A stretch of DNA of 64,000 nucleotides from Pseudocercospora fijiensis CIRAD86. Lineage: Eukaryota > Ascomycota > Dothideomycetes > Mycosphaerellales > Mycosphaerellaceae. Under the pieces are notes generated by a model that saw only the letters and a list, made by a program, of their open reading frames with translations, was not told the origin of the DNA and made no database searches. The DNA lies in assembly GCF_000340215.1 (NCBI RefSeq), contig NW_006921532.1:7282550-7346549 (forward strand), given 5' to 3'. This document shows, piece after piece, positions 20,451 to 32,008 of the stretch. The position numbers and the translations under genes were made by a program. Each line of letters starts with the position of its first letter. The stretch's first letter is position 1.

Positions 20451-21564
20451 ACAATATCATATCCTATGGGGTGATGAATACTAAACGTGAACCAGAACCG
20501 GATCGATGCAAGCGTCCTGATTTGTTTCACCACGCCAGTACATACACATACCCATTGTTTCGAAGCGCTACCTAACGCCAGCAAGCATGAAGCTGGGGAG
20601 GTAAGACACATTCATCAGACTGCGAACACCACTCACGGATTTCATACTGGACGGGCTTCATGGGATTGGGATTGCGGAGCATGGAAAAGTGGAGGGTATA
20701 CAGTTTTCAGTACTCATCATTTGCGTTTGACATGATGCAGCGTTTACCCATACGCGCGCGTTGGCTGTTGATGCTGGTGCCTTGGCACTTTCCATTGTAA
20801 TTATACAGGAAGGCAGAGGGTTTGCATCGAGCGGCCGGCGCAATGTGTGGGTCGTGTACGGTATCAACAGATTGGTGAAACGAAATTCTCAGAACCAAAC
20901 TCCACGTTCTAGTCAGCCTGGAAGAAATGAATCTTTCACGTTCCTCCAAGTATCGACCCGCATCAACGTGGTTGTTGCCAAGGCGTCACCCTTTCGCGAA
21001 CCTGCCATCAGTCTTCCTCGCGACTACAGGAGTGAAATAGATGGAACAGTTATAGATCTGAGAATATGTGCGACATAATTCAAAACATGTTCTTCACCAT
21101 TCGAACGGTATTGAGCAAGGATAGACTAGCACGCAAAGCCTCTATAGGGCACACAATGGTAGCTCAAACATAGGTATTATCTCGAGTACTGAAATTTGCG
21201 GAACGGCATTTGCTGTTTTTGAGCAACGCGGCCGTAGTGGAGATTATGCGTTTTATGGTTGATCGTGATCGTTTTATCGAGCTTGCAACGTACTCACTGT
21301 TGCAGGCATCACTCTGTAGAGTGGATCTGTAATCGGTATAAAGTGGACAATCGATGTCTATGCTGTGTATGTATTTGACTGAACTGTATTAATTTATTAT
21401 TTTTTCTTTTTCTTTCTTTTATCGTAGTGTTAACGCATGTTCAGGTTATAACTAGATCCAAAATGACGTTAGGCTTCTTATAATAGCTTTTAAGCACATA
21501 TATCGTATAGGTAGGCGCTAGAGGCAATCCGGATTTTTAATAATAACTACTCTTTATGCTTAGG
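20451..21564. other. intergenic, transition into the RIP-mutated block
   Basis: 20451-21360 is normal gene-island sequence without a supported gene. From about 21390 the DNA becomes AT-rich, with a T/C tract at 21395-21420 and few CA/TG dinucleotides from about 21470, ahead of the retrotransposon. Confidence 0.55.
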
Positions 21565-21569
21565 TCGTC
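21565..21569. repeat. target site duplication, left copy (TCGTC)
   Basis: The five bases TCGTC directly precede the left LTR and are repeated directly after the right LTR at 29356-29360. Confidence 0.85.
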
Positions 21570-21685
21570 TGTTACGGAATAAGGAAGTAACGGTCTAGGG
21601 GTTAGCTAACTAATAGGGCGACGGCCTATCTTTGTAATTAGCCTTCCTCCTCTATATAATAATAATCTATTATAACTTTATAACA
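21570..21685 (+). repeat. left LTR (116 bp)
   Basis: It begins TGTTACGG and ends TATAACA, the usual TG...CA boundaries. It differs from the right LTR at five positions, all transitions, four of them at CpA/TpG sites. The sequence just inside (ATTAGTAGC) would fit a RIP-altered primer binding site, but this is inference. Confidence 0.92.
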
Positions 21686-22437
21686 ATTAGTAGCTTCGCT
21701 CGCACTAAGCCCTCGTACTACTAGGAGTTATTCGAGATACTACTAGGACGAGGCAACTACTAGATCGGGGCTAATCCGACTAAGAGCCTAACTACTTCCT
21801 TTTACTACTTTATTACGACCGTATATACGGGGTAACGTATGTCTATATAAACCTTATAGACAACGACCGCGCTTTCGCTATATATACGCGAACTAACCGG
21901 ATTACTAACGCAGAGGTTAGGTCTTATCTAGGACGCTTTCTATAGGACTTTTAGGCGATAGAGACCTATCCCCCTAAGTAGCTCGACTTACTAGTATACC
22001 GACAGCCTATATAGAACTCTTTTCTATAGTTCTATAAAAGAAGATATAAGCTAAATTCTCTATCTGCGACTACTACTATAAGTAGGTCCGGAAGGCACTT
22101 ACCTACGAAAGGGAAGTTACCTTCTAAGCTAAGGGCAACTACTTCTAGGTCGCTTCTACGGCAATCGCCTAATATAATAATAATAATAGCGACCTCTACT
22201 ATAAGTATACGACCTTCGACTGCGTCGACGGCTCGACCTATAATAGTAACTATATAGGCAACGAGCGTCTAGCCTCCTACTATAGCGGAATAAGGAGAGG
22301 CTATTTCTATAGAAATAATAGCCGCTATTTAGGCGGTAGTAGCACAAGTATTAGCAAGCTAGGCGCCGGGAGCTAGTATAGGCAACGGAAATAGAAATAG
22401 TACGCCTATCTTTAACGAGGCAGGCAACCTAGACCGA

Positions 22438-23620
22438 ATACGAAACTAGGAAATTAGTTTCTTCTAGCTAGACCTATCGAAGGGAGACGACGACCCGAGT
22501 ATCGTAGGATCCGATACCTTCTTCCGAGATATTAACATCTTTATTAAACGACTTAAGGATATTATAGCGTATTATAGCAACAATCGAGTTAAGTCTAGAA
22601 TCCCTATACTACTACGAGGAACGGCCTTAATTTAGTATACTAATACGCTTAACAACCTAGCGAAATAGGGCCTTCGCTACGCACTAGGTCTAGACTATTA
22701 GTTTACGACGCTACGAGAGAATTTCTAGACGCTACTATCTAAGTCGCTAAACGAGCTAACGCGGCTTAAATATACGTTATTAGACGCAAGTAACCGACGT
22801 AGTATAGATACCTATCTTAGCGAGGTAATACGCTATATACGTAACGCCGGCCTAGTTAATAAGAGCTAGTAGCTAACGTATATATAGAATAGTATCGACG
22901 TAGAGCTGCGACGTAGTATTTAGCTACTAAGAGAAGAGGATACGATTATATTATTTAGATAGAGGCTTAAGGAGGAGCAACTAGCGTAGGTTAAACTAGT
23001 ACGACGACTAAACCGCCGCAATATAACTACTATTACCGGTTCTTTATTAAGACTATTCCCTACCCGCTTAGCGGGTAAGTAACTATAGCGTAATTAAGAC
23101 TAGGATTTCCGACTAAGCCGTTAATAGACAGATCGATAGGAAGGCTCTAGGAAGCCTTAGACTAATACCGTACGTTCCTTATAGCCGCCGCCTCGCTATA
23201 ACTAAGGTCGAAGCGACTAACGCTATCGGAAGCCTTAAGACTGTTACGAATTAGTAAGCGACAAGTCGTAGTTAAAAGGCGCTAAGAAGACCTTCGATAA
23301 GGCTAAGCCGTAGCCTATAAAGCCCTTCGCTTAGCGCAAGAAATAAGACTCTTACTAGGTAGACGACGAGCTAGAACAATTAGAGAGCAAGGAATAGAAT
23401 ACTAACTACGTCGACTCTAATAAGTACTTATTTAATAAAAGAGGCGACGATAATGCTAATACGGACGCTAATGCGGTAGATATCTTCGATATAGGATACC
23501 TAAGTCTAGAACCTAAGTATACCTATACTATATACTATTAGGAGTTTAAGACGTCTAACCGGCTCTATTCGTATTTACGGACAGAATACCGCAAAGGATA
23601 GGGACAAAAATCCTAGCAGC
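22438..23620 (+). pseudogene. gag-like ORF of the retrotransposon, RIP-mutated
   Basis: In frame 1 the sequence encodes a gag-like protein with FFRDINIFIKRLKDIIAYY near 22520 and RLKYTLLDASNRRSIDTYL near 22760, resembling the capsid region of fungal gypsy elements. A cysteine-containing DCYEL (about 23239) may be the remains of a zinc knuckle. In-frame TAG/TAA codons occur repeatedly. The pol region continues in frame 3, so gag and pol were in different frames, offset by -1 (equivalently +2), as is common for elements using programmed frameshifting. End points are approximate because no intact start or stop can be trusted. Confidence 0.7.
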
Positions 23621-23639
23621 TACTAGATCCGATAAGCTA

Positions 23640-26600
23640 ACGGGTATAACTGCTAGATACGCGACAGTTTTAGCTCAAATAAATAATGTAGAAACAGAGA
23701 TATGCCTAGATAGCGGTAATCTAATTACCCTTATAGATCGAATACTAGTATAGTAGCGATACCCTAATAGAGTTCTACTAAAGGCAACGCGTCCCCGGCG
23801 GATCCGAGGAGTAGGCAATAAGATTACAAGCCTATCTAACAAGATGCCTATTAATATAGTTTTTAATAACAAGGTTACGATATTAATAAGAGTATATTTA
23901 ATCGATAAGCTACTAGCTAGAGTGCTATTAGGAACGCGCCTAATAGAGAAGGAAAAGTTAGTACTATCTTTTACCGATAGATAGATACATTTCCTAAATA
24001 GTACCGTAGTATCGATAAATATTACTTAGAAGGGACGAGCCCGAGTATTACTATACTTTATAGTAACTACCGAGCGAGAGGAAGACGACGAGTCGCTACC
24101 GCTAGCGTAACCGGGAGCGAAGGAAAAGCTAGGCCTAATAGGCGCTATACTATATAGCGACGACGAAACGAAGGCTAAATATAACGCCTTGCTAGAAAAA
24201 CATAAGTAGCTATTTATCGATAACGGCCGTTTTGCGAAAGTTCTAGAAGAGGACTAAATAACTATCCCTTTAGTTAGCGACTAGAAGGCTGCTAGCGCTA
24301 AATTAGCGTATAAGGTGTATCCTATAGGCCTAAAGGAACGAGAGATTATCGACGGCGTTTACGACAAGCTATACGACTAAGGACGGATATCCTAGACGAA
24401 GGAACTAATACCTTTTAGGTTCCCTACGTTCGTAGTCTAGAAGGAATTAAAGAACGGCCGTAAAGGTAGAGCGGTTATCGACATCCGTAGACTTAACTAT
24501 ATTACGATAACGGACGCCTACCCGATACCGCTATAGAGCGACGTTTTAGCTGCTATCTAAGGCGCTAAATATATCTCTACGATCGATATAAAGTCCTTCT
24601 TCTATTAATAGTTAGTAAAAGCGGAAGACCGATATAAGCTATCTATAGTCTCCTATAGAGGCTAGGAAATATATAACGTCGCTATAATAGGCTATAAGAA
24701 CGCGCCGCCCTACGTATAGCGATAGATCGATAGAATCCTACGAACAGAAGGACTTAACGGGTTCGCTAAGGCTTTTATTAATAATATCGTAATTTATAGC
24801 AAGATACTAGAGGAATACCTACGCTATCTTAATTAGGTATTCGATGCCTTAAACCGACACTAGCTAACTATAGCATCTAAAAAGGCTTTTATCGGGTACC
24901 TATCGATCTAGCTACTAGGGTAACAAGTCGACGCCTTAGGTACCGTAACGCCGGCCGACAAACTAGCGGCTATTGCTAAGCTTAAGTTCCTACGAACGCT
25001 AAAGAACCTAGAGCACTATCTTAGACTAACTAGATAGCTAAGGACGTACATTAAGTACTACGCTTAACTAGCGGAACCGCTTTAGAAGATAAAGACGGAG
25101 AGGCTTAAGAGAGCGCCCGCGGCCGGCTAGGTACGTTAATATTATATAATAACGATACTAATCGAGGAAACGGAGGAACGACTAGCTGCGTTTTAAGCCC
25201 TATAAGAGGCCTTTACTAAGCTAACGATGCTCTATTATTTCGCAAGAAACTGGCCGCTATATATCTATATCGACGTATCTAAGAAACGAGGCTTCGGCGT
25301 AATAGTAGCCTACGTCGAGGGCGACGCTATTACTAAAAACCCTAGTAGGATAAAGACGCAACCGATTTTGTTTTTATTAAAAACTCTTTCTAGTACAGAG
25401 CGACGGTACTAGCTAACTAAATTAGAGGTCGCCTGCCTAGTATAGACGATTAAATGCGTATAATAGATAGTCGAGGTATATAAGTCGGTAGTAACTATAC
25501 TTACGGATTATATAGCAACGCTAGGAATCGTAAGCTAGACTACCTTAACTTCCTTATTAGTTAATAAGCTTAATAACCGACTAACGAGATCGTCGCAATA
25601 TTTTTCCCTTTTCCTACTAAAGGTAGTCTATAAGCTAGGGCGAGAATATATCGTACCGGACGCCTTATCGCGCCTAGAAACGATAAATAACTATCTTCCG
25701 AAGGGCGACGTGTTCGAGGAACTAGTATATAGAGTAATAATGCTAGAAATAGACGACGCATTTAAGTAATAGCTTATCGAAGTATATAAGGAAGATAAAT
25801 ACTAGAGCAACATTAAAGCAATAGTATAGAACGCGGAACTAGGCTCTACTAGCTTCTTAGTCGATAACGAAGGCCTAGTATAGCTCGATAAGCCCTATTT
25901 AGGCGACCGACGATTGTGTATCCTAAAGGTATTAGAGGGTAACATTTTTAGTAGCGTATACGATAACTAGTACTATATCGGTTTTTATCGTACCTATACC
26001 TAAGTAAATAACTAGTACTATATCCGGAAACTAGCTAAGAGACTGAAAAAGTATCTAAGTTACTATTAGGACTGCTTAGAGTTGTAGACTAAGCGATATA
26101 AGCCGTATAGGTCCTTAAACCCTATACTATCCCCGCTAGTACCCTTCTATACGATTACGATTAACTTTATAGTATCCCTTTCCGCTTAGGAAACTAACGC
26201 CGTACTTATAGCAATAGATAAGTATATAAAGCAGGTACTCCTAGTTACTAGTAACGACGCGTACTTAGCGGAGGCTTAGGCTAACCGCCTGCTCGACGAA
26301 TTGTTCCGATACAATTAGGGCCTACTAACCGTAATTATCTCCGATAGAGACCCGAAATTCACGTCCGAGATATAAAAGGCTATCTTTAAGCGGATAAACG
26401 TTAAGCTTCTAATAACGACTGCCTATTACCTATAGGCTAATAGCTAGTCTAAGAGAACGAACTAGACCGTCGAGATTGCCCTATAGTACTTCCTTACCTA
26501 ATATCCTAATAGGGATTTAGAATTAGAATACGCGATACCGCATATATAATTAGTTCTTAACAACTCTATTAACGCCTCGACTAGCATATTACCGAACTAG

Positions 26601-27240
26601 GTATTAATAGGTTTCAACCCTAGGGAACTAGCCTAAATAGTAACGACTAGCGCGACGGATTTAGTAAAGGAACGGGACGTCTACCGAGCTAAGGTAGAGA
26701 ACAATATCGCCTATATATAGGCCGCTATAAAGTAACGCTACGACTCTTAGTACATAGCCTAGAAACCTATAGTAGGCGATATAGTCTATTTACGGCTTAA
26801 AAATTACGCTATCCCTAGGGTTAGTAACTGAAAGCTTATACCTCTAAGGATCGGGCTATATAAGGTAACGAAGGTTATAAGTACCGGACTAGCCTACTAG
26901 ATTAACCTACTAAAGACGTAGAAGATATACCTAGTAGTCTCGATTACAGAACTCGAGCTATACCCTAATACTAAGGATCTATATAAGCGAGTAACGAAGC
27001 AACCCTTAAGGATATATATCGAATAGGGAGACGCCCTACCGGAAATAGAAGCGCTAAGAGACCGACGAGTCCGACGAGTCGGTCGGTATAGGAAGGAGGT
27101 TATAGAATATCTAGTTAGATAGAAGAACATAGAAGCTAGAGCTAATAAGTAGGTACGAACAGAAGGCATTCTACTAACGATAGTAAAGGCCTACGATCGT
27201 CGCTACTACTAGGAAGGCAACGGAATATTATAGAACAGAC
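23640..27240 (+). pseudogene. pol-like ORF: protease, RT, RNase H, integrase, chromodomain; RIP-mutated
   Basis: All landmarks lie in one frame (frame 3). Protease shows an Asp-Ser-Gly at 23709-23717. RT shows AVIDIRRLN near 24470 and YISTIDIKSFF near 24570; its catalytic Asp-Asp pair is now Asn-Asn at 24780-24785. RNase H shows LYIYIDVSKKRGFGVIV (about 25250) and TLSSTERRY (about 25385). Integrase shows INFIVS, where Asn replaces the first catalytic Asp (about 26160), VIISDRDPKFTS (about 26330), and SKRTN where Lys stands in the catalytic Glu position (about 26455). A chromodomain-like tail EALRDRRVRR...IEYLVR lies at 27050-27120. The lost acidic residues each fit a TpG to TpA change. Confidence 0.88.
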
Positions 27241-27429
27241 TTATTATATATATATTTCCTCTAATCGCGTAGCTTCTACGTAGTCCGCTTTACTTCTATA
27301 ATAGGTAGGAGCGCGTACACTAAGCTTGCGTATATACTAAGTTTACTTTATTTTAAAACAACTTCGCTATAGCAACTTTACTATAATAACAACTTTCCGC
27401 GAATATAATATATTACTATCGCTAATACG

Positions 27430-29113
27430 AGAGCTTGCTTACGACATTCGATACTGTTTCTACTAGCGTAAAGCAATAGAATACGATATAAAGTAGGAGA
27501 CGCTACTACGCGAGATGCCTAACGTATATAATACGGCTTTGCCTAACGACCTCCTCGCGTAGACCGCCGACGCTAGTAAGGCTAATACTAATAATACGAC
27601 GCTACCTAACGATCTTCTCGCGTATACTACCGAGGCTAACGGCGAGACAGCCGCTACTAACGACACTACCGCTACTAATTTGCTAGGTAACGCTAGCGAG
27701 GGTAATAGTAAGGATAGTTCTATAGGTAACGGCGCTCTTAATAACCTCTTAGATATCGACCTTAACGACTATCGCCTAGCTCGCGAGAGCGACGCCTATA
27801 ACCTTCTTAACGAGCCCGACTCCGACGAGCCTAATATCTTCTTCCCTTTTTAGAGACCGTAACTATAAGAGAGTAATATAATAGTAGAATAGAGAATCGA
27901 TCGATTCTAAAGCGAGGTAGGATTAGTAATAGAACTTGTCTCTAATAACGAGGATAAGGCGTAGGCTGTATCTTTAATACTAATAGGCAATATAGCAAAT
28001 AAGACGCTAGTTACTAAGGCGCTAACTCTATCGTTTACGCTAATTAATGCCTATCTATTGTTTGCGCTATTTAACGCTAACGAAGTAACGCTATCTAAGT
28101 CTAGTACTAAGAAGAGAAAGAAGAATAAAAGCAAAGCCCGACTTAGCGACAAAGACGAAGGCGATATAACTCCTCGGCTAACTAAGAAGACTAAGAAGGC
28201 GACCTCTACTACGCTAAAGGTTATACTACTACTAGCTTAGGCGACGTCGTCGGACAAGAAGAGAGCCCTAGCTAGAACCCTAACAGCTTAGCCTACTAAG
28301 GATCGAACTTCGAAGGCGGAGCTAGCTAAGTTATCGCTAACGAAAAAAAAGAAGTATAATAAGATACTTAGAGAGCAGAGAGACATAATACGAGATATCG
28401 AGGTTAATATACTCTATCTAGTACTAAAGGAGACGCTTCGTATAGACCTAGTTATATAGAGAAATATAGACGACGACGGCATCGAGCGAGTACCTAAGAA
28501 GGTTAAGAATTTAACAAAGAAACTATAGTCCTAGGATAACTAGCTATTATAGGAACTTATCTAGCGATAGTTTATAGTACGTTACGACCCCGAGGCCTAG
28601 CAAGTTACGTTTATTAGGCGATAGTACTAGGTAAGAGAAATAGTTACTAACGACGAAGACTCTATAGACCCTATAGACTCTAGAGCGTTATTAGCCTACT
28701 TCGAGGTATTCGAAGATAGGGACAACCGCCGTGCGGCTAAGGAGACGGCTAATAATAGGGATAATAACAACCTAAGCCTACCTAAATAGAAGTCTAGAGA
28801 GGAAGGCTAGAAGTCTAGAGAGGAAGGTTTATTAGTAATAACGACTAAGGCTACCTAGGCGATAGACGACCTTAGCGCCGAATTCGAAAGCAACTAAGGA
28901 TAGGTACTCTACTATAATACGGGAGTATAGACCGACCTAACCGACCCGTTTATAGAATAATATACTAACTAATAGATAGCAGCTAAGAGAGAAACGCGAC
29001 GAGCGCAAGTCTAGGCCTAGTTAGAACGCGAGGAGGCGGTAATAGAGGCTAAGGCTAATAAGAAGCGAGCGGAGTTTGCAGAGAGGAAGGCTAAGGTATT
29101 AGTATGCCTTTAA
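27430..29113 (+). pseudogene. extra ORF between chromodomain and right LTR, unknown function, RIP-mutated
   Basis: A coherent frame (frame 2) runs for about 530 codons, interrupted only by TAG/TAA codons of the RIP type. A candidate start is MPNVYNTALPNDLLA (27515). LPNDLLA occurs twice, 63 bp apart. Then come an Asn/Thr/Ala-rich acidic part, a Lys-rich block (KKRKKNKSKARLSDKDEGD, near 28115) and a long Glu/Lys/Arg-rich C-terminal region likely to form coiled coil (REEAVIEAKANKKRAEFAER). No known domain is recognised. Its placement downstream of integrase is unlike a minimal Ty3/gypsy element. It may be an element-specific accessory protein or a captured sequence. Confidence 0.55.
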
Positions 29114-29239
29114 ACGAGTAGAAATACGAACAGATATTATACCTAAGTAGTAGACGGCCTACTAGATAATAAGTATCTAGGTAGAGGAAGTTTCTAGCAA
29201 CGGCACGAGGGCGTGCCTTTTCTTTTGTTTAGGGTAGAC

Positions 29240-29355
29240 TATTACGGAATAAGGAAGTAACGGTCTAGGGGTTAGCTAACTAATAGGGCGACGGCCTACC
29301 TTTATAATTAGCCTTCCTCCTCTATATAATAATAATCTATTACAACTTCATAACA
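29240..29355 (+). repeat. right LTR (116 bp)
   Basis: It aligns without gaps to 21570-21685 with five transitions. Its first two bases are TA instead of TG, a RIP-type change, and it ends CATAACA. Confidence 0.92.
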
Positions 29356-29360
29356 TCGTC
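29356..29360. repeat. target site duplication, right copy (TCGTC)
   Basis: It matches 21565-21569 exactly and directly abuts the right LTR. Confidence 0.85.
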
Positions 29361-32008
29361 GCTATATCTAATAGTTCCGAAGAGAAAGCTTTGGAGAGAC
29401 GTGTAGAATGTAACATGAATGTTGGCTGCTGATTTCAGCCCCTTCCTGATTGAGCGCAAGGAGTTTCTGTATGTGGCAGGTGGGCTCTTTCCTACTGTAT
29501 TCTATCTCGGACAACCACGCGATCGACCCACATCAAACCTTGGAACTCCTTGCTTTTTCGATAAAGACTTCTTTCCGAGAACCGATTGACGCTAAGAAGA
29601 AGATGGAATTATACTGCGGAAGGTGGAAGGTGGAAGGTGGAAGGTGGAAGGTGGAAGGTGGAAGGTGGAAGGTGGAAGGTGGAAGGTGGAAGGTGGAAGG
29701 TGGAAGGTGGAAGGTGGAAGGTGGAAGGTGGAAGGTGGAAGGTGGAAGGTGGAAGGTGGAAGGTGGAAGGTGGAAAGAAGTCTACAAGAAGAGCCTAAGA
29801 AGGAGGTAGCGGTGGAGATGCTGCGTTGTCTTCAGCTGCAGGCAGTATGCACAGCAGGGGCCGATAGTCTATCAATGATCTGGAAGTCGAACTCGTTCTA
29901 CAACATTTTCCTGCATGGGGTTGTAAAGAAGAAGTCCAGCCGGCAGATTTATTCTGAGCGGTGGTGCTGATAGATCAGTCATTTTCATGTGACAGCGCAC
30001 AGACTTGCAGCACCACACGAGGTGACAGTCCGATTTTGGAAATCCAGCATGAGCTGCTGAACCCGCTGAGCAGCCAGCTAGCAAGAGCTTGTTGTCGAGC
30101 AGGTGACTACGCATATGGGACTCAATGGTGCTCGGCTCTGGTATTGCGTTCAACAGTGCTTACTCGTAGGTTTCGCATAGAAGAAGCCGCTCGCTGCAGT
30201 AGACTTCCACACCTATTCAGGTAACTTTTGCCCTCTACTCATCATCAATAACTTTGGCTATTTTCAAGACAAGCACTGTTCATCAGAGGCTCATGCGGCG
30301 GCGAGAGAGCTTCAAATCTACAAGCATGTGTGTTGGACAATTCGTGATAGTTCGTGCTTCTCCTAATCATCCAAGCAAAGTGTGAACTTTGAAGTGCGGC
30401 CAGGTTGTGCGGGCCAAGCTCGCCGATGCAGATAAGCTTCGAGCATGTTCGACGTTGTGGTGGTGGCTGTCACAATTGTGGCCACTTTGCCATGGCGGGT
30501 ACGGGCGGCCTTTGAAACGGGTTGAAGAAGCTCTTGCAGTGTAGATGATGTTCTCAGATTGTGATTGGCCGCAGCATCGAAGCTCTCGTCAGGCTGATTT
30601 TTGGGGCGATGAGACGCGGCCTCTTGTCCGGTGGCATGAAGCATCCAATCAGCTCGACAGGAGATACTAGCGCTGCACGCATATGATAGCGGGCGGACGG
30701 ACGCACCGACGGTCGGATTGCAGCAGAAGTTGATGGTCGCGTGGGCAGCAGAGAAGATGCAGAAAGATGAGCGCGGATGCAGGAAAGAAAGGAGGCGAGA
30801 AAAATTTTCTGACCAGTCGTCAGTTGTGGTACATGGCTGGCATGAATGGTGTCACAGCAAGGCCGTCCGTCTGCAGGCAGAGATTGCCGCCTTACGCCGT
30901 ACGTGGCTTGATGCAGCGAGCACACGCAAACGCGACGGCATTTGTTATTGTTTGACCGTCTCTTTGTTACCACGCACTTGCTGGTTGGCGGTCGATTTCT
31001 CGCGGTTTGCAGCGCCAGGCTTGTTGCAGATGCAGATGCTGATGCTGGTGTTTTGTGCAGTGGCGGCGCGTCGCAGACGGTGGTGAGTCATTCGAAGCTC
31101 GCAAACTTTGACGCGCTCACACCGGTTGCGGAGATAAGCTTCCGGGCGACGAGGGTGATATTCGCGCTCACCATTATCGTGATGTCGTCGACGCAGCAAC
31201 AGGAACTGTGAGCGCACTCGTCGCGACTCGCATACCGGCCGGCAGCAAGCGATGGTCGCAAAAGTGATGGCGTGCATATGTCATTGCATTCGCCCCCTGC
31301 CTCGCGGACGAGAAGAGTAGTGAAAAGTCAAGGAAGTAGCTTCGCGCTAAATCCGGATTGGGCGCTGCTGCTCTCCTGAGGAAGGAGCGGCCGGGCCCGC
31401 GCTTGCTGTACTTAAAGACTTGCACGCCCACCTTCCAAAGATTTTCGCGACCTCTGCCAAGACCTGCTCCGAATCCCGCTTTTGCAGCCCGCCAGTCCGC
31501 CAGCCAGGTCCCATTCTCGCGCTTCCAGTCCGTAGCAACTATCAGATATCCATCAAGAGAAAGCAACGGTCGCGAGACTGATTTCTTCAGTTACTGCTAT
31601 TGTCGAGTCACTCATTCTCCGAGACAATACTTCCCTTTTGCGCCCGTGACTGCAACGCGCAAGCACGTGCACCGACTACTTCTCACCTTAACGCCTGCCA
31701 CAGGAGCTCCCCTCGACAACAACCATCACCACCACTGCGAGGCAGGATCTGCTGGTCGGCACCACCCTCGCCCACACTTGCGACCCTCACCGCCCCGCCC
31801 TCACCACCGACAGCGCATCAGCTCAGACACTTTGACTAGTCTGCTCTGGGTCCGAGGCGCCGCTCTTCCACACGGCTGCAAAACCACCCTACCCTCATCA
31901 TCAACCACCCACGCTCGCACCACACTCGCGTGCGCTGACATCTACCGTCGCGACAGTCGCGCGCTTCATCTGAACGTCCAGAAAGAAAGCGCATCCACTA
32001 TCGCAGTC
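29361..32008. other. long intergenic region with minisatellite and TBP 5' region
   Basis: About 2.6 kb between the retrotransposon and the TBP start codon. Apart from the GGAAGGT repeat no gene is supported; ORFs at 30554-30973 (minus) and 30718-31086 (plus) overlap and lack domain features. From 31358 a frame stays open into TBP, but its C-rich, His/Pro/Ser-rich translation looks like 5' UTR. Confidence 0.5.
29618..29775 (+). repeat. GGAAGGT minisatellite, about 22.6 copies
   Basis: A perfect 7-bp tandem repeat of 158 bp lies 260 bp past the retrotransposon. Because seven is not a multiple of three, all three + frames read the same heptapeptide (GGRWKVE, permuted) and stay open, which creates overlapping false ORFs. 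Confidence 0.97.

Larger units (their letters stand above)
21570..29355 (+). mobile_element. full-length Ty3/gypsy-type LTR retrotransposon, inactivated by RIP
   Basis: The element is 7,786 bp long with 116-bp LTRs at both ends and a 5-bp target duplication. The internal order is gag, protease, reverse transcriptase, RNase H, integrase, chromodomain, then an extra ORF. This is the order of Ty3/gypsy chromoviruses. Reading frames are kept over kilobases but are broken by many TAG and TAA codons, which fit CAG, CAA or TGG turned into stops by C-to-T changes at CpA on either strand. CA and TG dinucleotides are rare throughout, while CG is common, the standard mark of fungal RIP. No indel is needed to follow the pol frame from protease to chromodomain. 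The element cannot encode its own enzymes. Confidence 0.93.

Noticed and set aside
22156..27666. Short minus-strand ORFs within the retrotransposon
   Set aside because: Tyr/Arg/Ser-rich translations of CTA/TAG-rich RIP DNA on the non-coding strand.
29586..29809. Overlapping ORFs with WKVEGGR repeats
   Set aside because: They are the translation of a 7-bp minisatellite in three frames, not a repeat protein.
30554..31086. Overlapping plus and minus ORFs of 122-139 codons
   Set aside because: No domain, signal peptide, splice partner or coding-like composition; they overlap each other.
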